The notes below the pieces were generated by a model. That model was not told where the DNA came from. It ran no database searches and worked only from the letters and a program-made list of their open reading frames with translations. DNA of 18,426 nucleotides. Source: Bacteroidaceae bacterium (lineage in GTDB: Bacteria; Bacteroidota; Bacteroidia; Bacteroidales; Bacteroidaceae). The translations under genes were made by a program, and so were the position numbers. The DNA is taken from contig JAQWAN010000009.1 of NCBI GenBank assembly GCA_028707655.1, positions 1-18,426 of the forward strand, in the 5' to 3' direction. Below, in pieces: positions 6,270 through 12,581 of the stretch. The first letter of the stretch is position 1, and each line of letters begins with the position of its first letter.

Positions 6270-7259
6270 TTAGGTCAAGCTTGGATACATCTCACAAATA
6301 CTATCTAGTATGGTAAAGAGTTCTTCTACTGTTTCTGCTCGTAGCATGGCCACCCGTGTATCTCTAAAGTGAGAAAGTCCTTTAAATGCTGGACTTGCTG
6401 CTAAATGTCTACGGGTATGTAAAATGCCTCTTCTTTCGTCTAAACGATTAACGCTTTGGGTTACTTGCTCCTTTAAAACATTTAGTTTCCATTCAAAAGA
6501 GAGTGGCGTTAGTTCCTCGCCTGTTTCCAAGTAATGTTTAATCTCTTTAAAAATCCAAGGTCTGCCAAAACAGCCACGACCTACCATGATACCATCCACT
6601 CCATATCGTTCAAAACATTCTTTAGCACGTTGTGGGGTAGTGATATCCCCATTACCAATAATGGGTATCTGCATGCGTGGGTTCTTTTTTATATCGCCAA
6701 TCAACGTCCAATCTGCTTCGCCCGTATACATCTGTGCACGTGTACGGCCATGTACGGTCAATGCTTCAATACCACAATCTTGTAGTGCTTCGGCTAGGTC
6801 TACAATCACTTTGTGTTCATTATCCCAACCTAAACGTGTTTTAACCGTCACGGGAATGTCCACTGCTTTTACAATCTCACGTGTTATCTCTAACATGAGC
6901 GGAATGTTGTTTAGCATTCCTGCCCCCGCACCTTTTCCTGCCACCTTTTTTACGGGGCAGCCAAAGTTGATATCTAGTATATCTGGTTTAGCCTCTTGTA
7001 CTATCTTTGCTGCTTCCACCATCGCTTCTAATTCTTTTCCGTAAATCTGTATTGCTACAGGTCGTTCCTCCTCGCAGATCGTTAGTTTTTGTTGCGTCTT
7101 ATTGATAGATCGTATCAAAGCATCACTAGATACAAACTCGGTGTAGACCATGTCTGCGCCAAATTTTTTGCACATCAAACGGAATCCAATATCGGTTACG
7201 TCTTCCATTGGTGCTAAGAGGACAGGCTGGTGTCCAATGTTTATGTCTCTTATTTTCAT
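6270..7259 (-). CDS. dusB: tRNA-dihydrouridine synthase, DusB/NifR3 family
   Basis: This FMN enzyme reduces uridine to dihydrouridine in tRNA D-loops using NADPH. The 329-residue protein is a TIM barrel opening with VLLAPMEDVTD (FMN-binding, 13-23). The catalytic cysteine is C101 in INFGCPVKKV. K140 (TVKTRLGW) and H170 (TVHGRT) are conserved barrel residues. The FMN phosphate is held by GNGDI (202-206) and GRG (227-229). A helical C-terminal RNA-binding part follows. The length and the NFGCPxxKV signature favour DusB over DusA or DusC. The gene is divergent from the U32 gene. Its stop codon lies inside the left inverted repeat, so a transcript running past it would contain the antisense of small RNA A. 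Confidence 0.93.
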   Translation of the reverse strand: MKIRDINIGHQPVLLAPMEDVTDIGFRLMCKKFGADMVYTEFVSSDALIRSINKTQQKLTICEEERPVAIQIYGKELEAMVEAAKIVQEAKPDILDINFGCPVKKVAGKGAGAGMLNNIPLMLEITREIVKAVDIPVTVKTRLGWDNEHKVIVDLAEALQDCGIEALTVHGRTRAQMYTGEADWTLIGDIKKNPRMQIPIIGNGDITTPQRAKECFERYGVDGIMVGRGCFGRPWIFKEIKHYLETGEELTPLSFEWKLNVLKEQVTQSVNRLDERRGILHTRRHLAASPAFKGLSHFRDTRVAMLRAETVEELFTILDSICEMYPSLT

Positions 7260-7286
7260 TTTGCTCTTCTTTATAATCTACTCTAA

Positions 7287-7321
7287 TTGGCTACAAAAAT
7301 AGATAAAAAGCAGTATATTTG
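7287..7321 (+). promoter_or_regulatory. Candidate promoter of the U32 gene
   Basis: TATATTTG (7314-7321) is an exact TAnnTTTG box 21 nt before the ATG at 7343. The nearest TTG (7287-7289) is 24 nt upstream of it, somewhat longer than usual, so the -33 part is uncertain. Confidence 0.55.
7294..7301 (-). promoter_or_regulatory. Candidate -7 box of dusB
   Basis: Plus-strand CAAAAATA reads TATTTTTG on the minus strand (TAnnTTTG), 34 nt before the dusB start. It lies between the -33 and -7 positions of the divergent U32 promoter, so the two promoters would overlap. No minus-strand TTTG is found at the right spacing. Confidence 0.45.
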
Positions 7322-7342
7322 CGAAATAAATAACAAAAGATA

Positions 7343-8599
7343 ATGAATTATACATCAAAAGAGTTTGAAATAATGGCTCCCGTTGGTTCTAGAGAATCAT
7401 TAGCAGCCGCCATTCAAGCTGGAGCAGATTCTATCTATTTTGGTATAGAAAATCTAAATATGCGAGCTCGTTCGTCGAACAGCTTTACTATAAACGATCT
7501 AAAAGAGATTGCCCAAATCTGTGAAGAGCATCACATAAAAAGCTATTTAACCATCAATACAATTATTTACGATGAAGATTTAGTGCTGATGCGTACAATT
7601 GTGGATGCTGCTAAAGCTGCTAAAATCTCTTCCATTATTGCGGCCGATGTGGCTGTTATGGCATATGCCAATAGTATTGAGCAAGAGGTACATCTTTCTA
7701 CTCAACTCAACATTTCTAATATTGAGGCATTAAAATTTTATGCACGTTTTGCCGATGTGGTAGTGTTGGCTCGCGAATTAAATTTGAAGCAAGTAAAAGC
7801 CATCTACGAACAGATTGTAGCACAAAATATATGTGGACCAAGTGGTAGACGCATTTGTATTGAGATGTTTTGTCATGGTGCACTTTGTATGGCTGTTTCA
7901 GGTAAGTGTTACCTCAGTCTGCACGAGATGAATACCTCTGCTAATCGTGGTGCCTGTACACAGATCTGTCGTCGTCCCTACGAAGTAAAAGATAAAGATG
8001 GTGGTGTAGAACTCGAGGTAGACAATAAATATATCATGTCTCCTAAAGATTTGAAGACCATTCATTTTATGGACGAGATGATAGAGGCCGGTGTGCGTGT
8101 CTTCAAAATTGAAGGACGTGCTCGTGGACCCGAATATGTACGTACCGTAGTGGAATGTTATAGAGAGGCCATAGCTTCCTGTCTTGCTGATACATTTACC
8201 GAGGAGAAGAAAGCAGCCTGGGATAAACGATTATCCACTGTTTTCAATCGTGGTTTTTGGAATGGATATTACCTCGGTCAACGTTTAGGAGAGTGGAGTA
8301 AGAACTATGGTTCAGAAGCCACCCAGCGTAAAACCTATGTAGGAAAAGGCATTAAATATTTCTCCAACATTGGTGTAGCAGAATTTTTAGTAGAGGCTGC
8401 TGAGATGCAAGAGGGAGAGAAGCTCTTGATTACTGGTACTACTACTGGAGCACTGTTTCTTACACTAGAGAATCCACATGTCGATTTAAAGCCTGTTAAA
8501 ACGGTCCATAAAGGAGAGCGTGTTTCCTTTAAGGTGTCTGAAAAGATTCGTCCGAATGACAAACTCTATAAATTGGTAGAGACTGCTACAACAAAATAA
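7343..8599 (+). CDS. U32 peptidase-family protein, TrhP/YegQ-like RNA hydroxylation factor
   Basis: The 418-residue protein belongs to family U32, long annotated as collagenase-like proteases. The characterised bacterial members TrhP and RlhA are instead Fe-S proteins needed for prephenate-dependent hydroxylation of tRNA U34 or 23S rRNA C2501. An N-terminal TIM-barrel-like part starts FEIMAPVGSRESLAAAIQAGADSIYFG. The U32 signature is clear: EMFCHGALCMAVSGKCYLS with C182 and C189, then NRGACTQICRRPY with C205 and C209. These four cysteines are the likely Fe-S ligands. FKIEGRARGPEYV (254-266) follows, and a small beta domain ends the protein. It is closer in length to TrhP than to two-module RlhA, but the substrate is not proven. 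The next-door dusB also modifies tRNA. Confidence 0.85.
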   Translation: MNYTSKEFEIMAPVGSRESLAAAIQAGADSIYFGIENLNMRARSSNSFTINDLKEIAQICEEHHIKSYLTINTIIYDEDLVLMRTIVDAAKAAKISSIIAADVAVMAYANSIEQEVHLSTQLNISNIEALKFYARFADVVVLARELNLKQVKAIYEQIVAQNICGPSGRRICIEMFCHGALCMAVSGKCYLSLHEMNTSANRGACTQICRRPYEVKDKDGGVELEVDNKYIMSPKDLKTIHFMDEMIEAGVRVFKIEGRARGPEYVRTVVECYREAIASCLADTFTEEKKAAWDKRLSTVFNRGFWNGYYLGQRLGEWSKNYGSEATQRKTYVGKGIKYFSNIGVAEFLVEAAEMQEGEKLLITGTTTGALFLTLENPHVDLKPVKTVHKGERVSFKVSEKIRPNDKLYKLVETATTK

Positions 8600-8665
8600 A
8601 AGACAGCTGTGCTTATTGTGCCACAACGGTAGGCTTAACTGGTCTGTAACTATTAAACAGAGCGT

Positions 8666-9070
8666 ATGAGTAATTATATTTTTGAGCTTAAAATGAAAGT
8701 AAGAGATTATGAATGCGATTTACAAGGCATTGTTAATAATGCCAACTATCAGCATTACATGGAACATACTCGTCATGAGTTTTTGTTGCTTGCTGGAGCC
8801 AATGTGGCCGATCTTCACGAAAAAGGAATTGACCCCGTTGTAGCTCGCATTTCTATAGCTTTTAAAACTCCGCTAAGAAGTGGAGATGAATTTATTTCTA
8901 AACTTTATCTAAAGAAAGAGGGTATAAGATATGTCTTTCATCAAGACCTTTTTCGCTTGCCAGATCAAAAGATTGTTGTTAGAGCTGTTGTAGATACAGT
9001 ATGTTTGGTAAACGGTAGATTGACAGATACTCCTCTATTTGCGGAGATTTTTCAATCCTACCTACAATGA
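8666..9070 (+). CDS. Acyl-CoA thioesterase, 4HBT hotdog family
   Basis: This small cytosolic hotdog-fold enzyme likely hydrolyses acyl-CoA thioesters. The 134-residue length is typical. The family signature is at the N-terminus: D18-x2-G21-x2-N24-x3-Y28-x4-E33-x2-R36 within RDYECDLQGIVNNANYQHYMEHTRHEF. D18 is the equivalent of the catalytic Asp of 4-hydroxybenzoyl-CoA thioesterase. PLRSGDEF (about 71-78) marks the beta-sheet part. The YbgC/FadM branch is the nearest, but the acyl substrate cannot be assigned. It starts 66 nt after the U32 gene with no promoter box seen, and its TGA overlaps the dprA ATG in an ATGA junction, so cotranscription and translational coupling are likely. Confidence 0.88.
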   Translation: MSNYIFELKMKVRDYECDLQGIVNNANYQHYMEHTRHEFLLLAGANVADLHEKGIDPVVARISIAFKTPLRSGDEFISKLYLKKEGIRYVFHQDLFRLPDQKIVVRAVVDTVCLVNGRLTDTPLFAEIFQSYLQ

Positions 9071-10185
9071 CACGAGAACAGGAACTAATTTATAGAATGG
9101 CACTGTCTAAGGTGCCTGGAGTGGGGAGAGTAACTGCTCGTAGACTTCTGGACGCAGTGGATGATATCTCTCAATTGTTTGAAGATAGATCTCTGCTTAA
9201 AGAGCGGATACCGTTTATCAGTGACCGTTTAGTAGCTGCTTTAGATTGTCCCGAATTACTTGCTAGGGCAGAAAAAGAGTTAGACTTTAGTAAGAAGAAT
9301 CAAATTACCGTATTGACATTTCGTGATGAGGAGTATCCCTCACGCTTGAGAGAGTGTGAAGATGCTCCTTTGTTATTGTTTTATAAAGGGAATTCTACGC
9401 TCAACAACCTAAAAGTGGTTAGTGTTGTTGGTACGCGGCACATAACCGACTATGGCAAAGAGATGGTTGCCACATTTATCCGGGAGTTGTCCTCCCTTTG
9501 TCCTGGTGTTTTAATTGTTAGTGGCTTAGCTTATGGTGTAGATATCCATGCACATCGTGCAGCCCTTACTAACGGCTTAGACACCGTAGCTGTCTTAGCG
9601 CATGGCTTGGACCGTATTTATCCATCAGTGCATCGTAAAACGGCTGTTAACATGCTTCAGCATGGGGGCTTACTAACGGAATACACCTCTGGTACCAATC
9701 CCGACCCTAGTAACTTTGTATGTAGAAATCGTATTGTAGCTGGCATGTGCGATGCTACCATTGTAGTAGAATCGGCTAAAAAGGGTGGAGCACTTATCAC
9801 AGCAGATATAGCCAATAGCTATGCTCGTGATTGTTTTGCCTTTCCTGGCCGTGCTAGAGACCTCTATTCGGTGGGGTGTAATCAGTTGATTAAGAACAAT
9901 AAAGCAGCCTTGATTCAATCTGCTGCCGATTTTGTGGAAGCAATGGGCTGGGAGCCAACTCCCAATTTACACTCGCCCACTCAGCGTGAAGCATTTGTAG
10001 AGTTGTCCAATCAAGAACAGGTGGTTGTTAACCTTTTGATGGAAGAGGATAAACTGCATATCAACACGTTAGTGGTGAAAGCAAACATACCGGTTAATAA
10101 GATGTGTGCTCTCTTATTTGAGTTAGAATTAAAAGGAGTAGTGCGTACGCTTGCTGGAGGAGTTTATCAGCTCATGCATAATTAA
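9067..10185 (+). CDS. dprA: DNA-processing protein DprA
   Basis: DprA binds incoming single-stranded DNA during natural transformation and loads RecA; it is also widespread in species not known to be competent. The 372-residue protein has an N-terminal helix-hairpin-helix-like region (KVPGVGRVTARRLL, 15-28). A Rossmann-type DprA domain follows, from about 80 to 290. Its marks are YPSRLRECEDAPLLLFYKG, SVVGTRHITDYG (119-130), SGLAYGVDIHAHRAAL (152-167), the SNFVCRNRIVAGM segment (215-227) and KGGALITADIA (239-249). The C-terminal 60 residues form a winged helix of the DML1 type. Translation is coupled to the thioesterase by a 4-nt overlap. No plus-strand terminator is visible after it, so read-through would enter the antisense strand of small-RNA copy B. 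Confidence 0.95.
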   Translation: MTREQELIYRMALSKVPGVGRVTARRLLDAVDDISQLFEDRSLLKERIPFISDRLVAALDCPELLARAEKELDFSKKNQITVLTFRDEEYPSRLRECEDAPLLLFYKGNSTLNNLKVVSVVGTRHITDYGKEMVATFIRELSSLCPGVLIVSGLAYGVDIHAHRAALTNGLDTVAVLAHGLDRIYPSVHRKTAVNMLQHGGLLTEYTSGTNPDPSNFVCRNRIVAGMCDATIVVESAKKGGALITADIANSYARDCFAFPGRARDLYSVGCNQLIKNNKAALIQSAADFVEAMGWEPTPNLHSPTQREAFVELSNQEQVVVNLLMEEDKLHINTLVVKANIPVNKMCALLFELELKGVVRTLAGGVYQLMHN

Positions 10186-10294
10186 TGTAAAGCGTTTTTA
10201 TCGTAGGTGAAATTCCTTTGGCCTATAGAGATGGTGCGTATACAGTCTTTTCCCTTTCTAAACACCATTCAATCAAGTAGTTAATTCCCCTGCT
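10186..10294. other. Intergenic DNA between dprA and the right cassette
   Basis: I see no terminator, promoter or credible ORF here. The only start-to-stop frame noticed is 17 codons from an ATG near 10231, with nothing to support it. Together with the cassette and 10442-10603 it makes a 418-nt gap between coding regions. Confidence 0.4.
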
Positions 10295-10307
10295 CTAAAA
10301 AAAAGGC

Positions 10308-10334
10308 AAAAAAAAAGGAGCAACGCTTTGCTCC
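10308..10334 (-). terminator. Intrinsic terminator of small-RNA copy B
   Basis: On the minus strand GGAGCAA (10334-10328) pairs with TTGCTCC (10323-10317) across an AGCG loop, followed by nine T (complement of A at 10308-10316). It is identical to the terminator of copy A. Confidence 0.92.
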
Positions 10335-10374
10335 AACCTTTGTTAACCTTAAATCTAATACTATGAAAAACACA
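10308..10374 (-). ncRNA. Candidate stand-alone small RNA, copy B (~65 nt)
   Basis: The transcribed stretch is identical base for base to copy A, from before the -7 box to the T tail, so the two loci should give the same RNA. It points at the 3' end of dprA. The dprA mRNA, if it extends this far, would be perfectly complementary to RNA from either locus, as would an extended dusB mRNA. The function is unknown. Candidates are a trans-acting regulator, a member of a multicopy Bacteroidales small-RNA family, or a transcriptional insulator. Confidence 0.72.
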
Positions 10375-10377
10375 GTA

Positions 10378-10408
10378 CAAAGATACGGCTTTTGGGTATA
10401 TCTCCAAA
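10378..10408 (-). promoter_or_regulatory. Bacteroidetes promoter of small-RNA copy B
   Basis: Minus-strand TTTG (complement of 10405-10408) and TATCTTTG (complement of 10378-10385) are separated by 19 nt, exactly as in copy A, although the spacer differs at four positions. Confidence 0.85.
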
Positions 10409-10426
10409 TTATGCAACCTTTTTACT

Positions 10427-10440
10427 ATGTTATATAACAT
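10427..10440. promoter_or_regulatory. 14-bp palindrome at the outer edge of the right cassette
   Basis: This is the same perfect palindrome ATGTTATATAACAT as at 6129-6142, at the same distance (18 nt) from the -33 box. It has been retained although neighbouring bases have diverged between the copies. Confidence 0.45.
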
Positions 10441-10441
10441 G

Positions 10442-10603
10442 TTTTAATAAATCATAGCTAGATGTTAATGGTTTAGTCCGTAATTACGATTCATTTTTAT
10501 ATCTATTCACGATTGTAATAGAATTGTAATTTGTGCGGGGTAAATAGCAATTATACCGCTCCTTAAATGGCCGGACAAGGTTGATGCTTAGATGGAGTAG
10601 CAG
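10442..10603. other. Intergenic DNA downstream of the Aur1-like PAP2 gene
   Basis: This AT-rich stretch contains two GAATTGTAAT-like direct repeats near 10513-10530. A weak CCTT/AAGG inverted repeat without a T tract lies near 10561-10581. No convincing terminator is seen for the minus-strand operon that ends at 10604. Confidence 0.4.
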
Positions 10604-11572
10604 CTATTCTCTAAATATAGGATGCACAAACCATTTTTTATAGACCCATGTTGTAAAGGAATAGAATGCAACTGCAGTAACCAATCCCCCAATAACGTCC
10701 ACTAAATAATGTGCTTGTATATATACCGTTGCGCAGCAGAGTAACACATAAAAGGGAGATAGGATAAAAAACAGGCGTCTGTTGATGCGCGAAGCCATAA
10801 TCATAAGAATGGTAGAGATACCTACGTGCGAGCTAGGGAAAGCGGCTGTTGGTCGTTCTCCCACCTGTTGTGATTGCTCCACTAGCTGGTAGAAAACCCC
10901 ATGGCTGTATCCTGGTGCAGGTAATAATTCGGTATGGTAGTTAAAATAATGTCCCACTGCTGGAAAAACCCCCTGTGAAACCTGTTCAAGTCCGATGGCA
11001 GGAAAATAGAATTGTGGGCCAGCTACTGGTACAAAAATATAGATCAGGTAGTAGATTAAGAAGGAACCCACCAAGACAAAGGAAATTTTCTCAAACCACT
11101 CAAAACGAAAAACAAAATAAAAGAGGGTAACTATAAAAATCATTGGATAATAGGAAAAATAACCTAGATTTAATGGTTCGCTTACCCACATGGCAGGTAG
11201 TCGTTTGCTAAATTCGATGGCTGGTTGACAATTAAACAAGAACTGATCTGCCGAAGCAAAGATGTGGTCTAGATTCAGAAAAAGGCGGTTAAACTCAAAT
11301 GTATCTGGGTACCAATAGGATAGAAGAGCCATCTGTGCAGCTATCCTAACAAAAGTAAAACATTTATTTGGAGCAAAACGAAATAGAAAAACCAATAAAT
11401 AGGTACCCAATGCAATGCAGATGCGCTCTGTAAGCATTTCTGATGCATGTGTCATCTCATTGTAATGAAATAAGATAAGCAGTGATGTGATTAGGTTGTA
11501 AACTAAACTAATTGTTTCTACTGCAAATAACCGATGCGGTGCATCAAACTTTTTCGTTAATTCTAAAGCCAT
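10604..11572 (-). CDS. Polytopic PAP2-superfamily protein, Aur1/inositolphosphotransferase-like
   Basis: This 322-residue integral membrane protein has about six to eight hydrophobic segments (for example 20-36, 50-66, 140-157, 164-182, 250-262, 266-284, 290-307). Two PAP2 motifs are clear: AAFPSSHVG (243-251, PSSH at 246-249) and AHYLVDV (287-293, H288-x3-D292). No K-x6-RP motif is visible. The segment VPVAGPQFYFP (181-191) before a long loop resembles the PAP2_3/Aur1 branch, whose members move phospho-head-groups between lipids (yeast Aur1 makes inositol phosphorylceramide). Bacteroidales make sphingolipids and some make inositol lipids, so a head-group transferase is plausible but unproven; a plain lipid phosphatase is the alternative. 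Its start lies inside the upstream SDR gene (10-nt overlap), implying translational coupling. Confidence 0.8.
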   Translation of the reverse strand: MALELTKKFDAPHRLFAVETISLVYNLITSLLILFHYNEMTHASEMLTERICIALGTYLLVFLFRFAPNKCFTFVRIAAQMALLSYWYPDTFEFNRLFLNLDHIFASADQFLFNCQPAIEFSKRLPAMWVSEPLNLGYFSYYPMIFIVTLFYFVFRFEWFEKISFVLVGSFLIYYLIYIFVPVAGPQFYFPAIGLEQVSQGVFPAVGHYFNYHTELLPAPGYSHGVFYQLVEQSQQVGERPTAAFPSSHVGISTILMIMASRINRRLFFILSPFYVLLCCATVYIQAHYLVDVIGGLVTAVAFYSFTTWVYKKWFVHPIFRE

Positions 11573-12573
11573 CCTTCTTTTTTATACCAAGCTATTGATT
11601 CCTTTACTCCCCTTTCTAAATCGTACATTGCCCTAAAGCCAATCTCTGTTTCAATAGGTGTAATGTCACATCTCCAGTTACGTTGTCTCATTATTTTGTA
11701 TTTGTCGCCGTTCAGTGTACTTGGCTTACCAAGACAATTCGCCACAAATGCAGCGAGCAAAGATACTATTTTTAAAATGAATAACGGACATTTCAGGTGT
11801 ACAACCTGCTTAATTTTCAGCTCCTTTTGGATGTAATTAGAGAAATCACGACTAGAATAAACCTTCCCATCGCTAACAAAATAGGCCTTTCGATTCACTT
11901 GTTTGTCGATAGCTAAAAAGAGTGCACTAACTAAATCCTTTACATAGATAAAGGTTAGAAACTGCTGTTTGTATCCTACAGAAAAATCTAGATGCTGTTG
12001 AATAGACTTAGTCATTAAAAAATAATCCTTCTCTCGTGGTCCATAAACACCAGTAGGGCGAAAAATAAGATAAGGAAAATCGGCTAACTGTTTTAAGTAT
12101 TGTTCTGTTTTTAGTTTACTCTTTCCGTAAGCCGTGTTAGGGCATGGGTGGTCCGTAGCTCGGATAGGGGAGTTATCTTGTTCATGTATAGGACCGAAAA
12201 CACTTAAGGTGCTAATGTATAAAAAGCGAGTAGGTTGTAGTTGTAATGCAACCAAGGCATCCACAAGCACACGCGTCATATCATAGTTGGTTTTATCAAA
12301 ATCCGCTTTCTTCTTGCATTTGGTTGCTCCGGCACAATGAATGATATAATCCCATTTGCCATGTAGAGAGCAGTGCTCCTTTAGTTGCTCCTGGAGTTTT
12401 TCTGGTTCAGTTAGTTTAAGTTCAATAAAATGGATGGCTGGATGAGTTAAATATTCTTTGCTACTGCTTTTGCGGATAGCTGCCCATGTTTCATACCCTC
12501 TATTAAGGGCTTCTTCAATAATGAAACTACCGATAAACCCGCTGGCGCCGGTGATGAGTATTCTTGGTGTCAT
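11563..12573 (-). CDS. NAD-dependent epimerase/dehydratase (extended SDR)
   Basis: The 336-residue protein is a cytosolic extended short-chain dehydrogenase/reductase. The NAD(P)-binding motif TGASGFIG is at 8-15, and IIHCAGAT (77-84) continues the Rossmann core. S121 in YISTLSVFG and Y149-x3-K153 in AYGKSK form the catalytic triad. FRPTGVYGPRE and FIYVKDLVSAL are typical of sugar epimerases and 3-beta-HSD-like members. A hydrophobic stretch near 263-280 (CPLFILKIVSLLAAFVANCLG) suggests membrane contact, which is more common in SDRs acting on sterol- or lipid-like substrates than in soluble sugar epimerases. It follows the CDF gene by 8 nt and overlaps the PAP2 gene by 10 nt. The substrate is unknown; cooperation with the PAP2 protein in lipid or polyprenol modification is an inference from gene order. 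Confidence 0.82.
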   Translation of the reverse strand: MTPRILITGASGFIGSFIIEEALNRGYETWAAIRKSSSKEYLTHPAIHFIELKLTEPEKLQEQLKEHCSLHGKWDYIIHCAGATKCKKKADFDKTNYDMTRVLVDALVALQLQPTRFLYISTLSVFGPIHEQDNSPIRATDHPCPNTAYGKSKLKTEQYLKQLADFPYLIFRPTGVYGPREKDYFLMTKSIQQHLDFSVGYKQQFLTFIYVKDLVSALFLAIDKQVNRKAYFVSDGKVYSSRDFSNYIQKELKIKQVVHLKCPLFILKIVSLLAAFVANCLGKPSTLNGDKYKIMRQRNWRCDITPIETEIGFRAMYDLERGVKESIAWYKKEGWL

Positions 12574-12581
12574 GATTCTGA

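Larger units (their letters stand above)
6128..6273 (+). repeat. Left copy of a ~146-bp inverted repeat carrying a small-RNA gene
   Basis: Aligned to the reverse complement of 10295-10441, this stretch differs by 6 substitutions and 1 indel (7 versus 8 T in the last T tract). All six substitutions lie in 6128-6180. From 6181 to the last T tract the copies are identical (84 nt). Parts in order: a 14-bp palindrome, a -33/-7 promoter, a transcribed region, a terminator hairpin with a 9-T tail, and a second T tract. The right edge contains the dusB stop codon (6270-6272 on the minus strand). No similarity is visible beyond either edge. Confidence 0.93.
10295..10441 (-). repeat. Right copy of the ~146-bp inverted repeat carrying a small-RNA gene
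   Basis: This is the reverse-complement partner of 6128-6273: the same palindrome, promoter boxes, transcribed region and terminator, with 6 substitutions and a 1-nt longer final T tract (8 versus 7). Similarity stops abruptly at 10441/10442 and at 10295. The pair encloses about 4.0 kb holding dusB, the U32 gene, the thioesterase gene and dprA. Confidence 0.93.

Noticed and set aside
6586..7044. 152-codon plus-strand frame across dusB
   Set aside because: It is wholly antisense to an intact dusB with all motifs; its composition is a shadow of that gene.
6128..10441. Composite transposon or insertion sequence explanation for the inverted repeats
   Set aside because: There is no transposase, no target-site duplication visible at the repeat edges, and the repeats contain a complete promoter and terminator instead of transposon ends.
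10604..11572. Reading the polytopic PAP2 gene as a duplicate of the PAP2 gene at 1590-2228
   Set aside because: The two share only the short PAP2 motifs. Length, topology, signal peptide and motif 1 differ, so they are different subfamilies.
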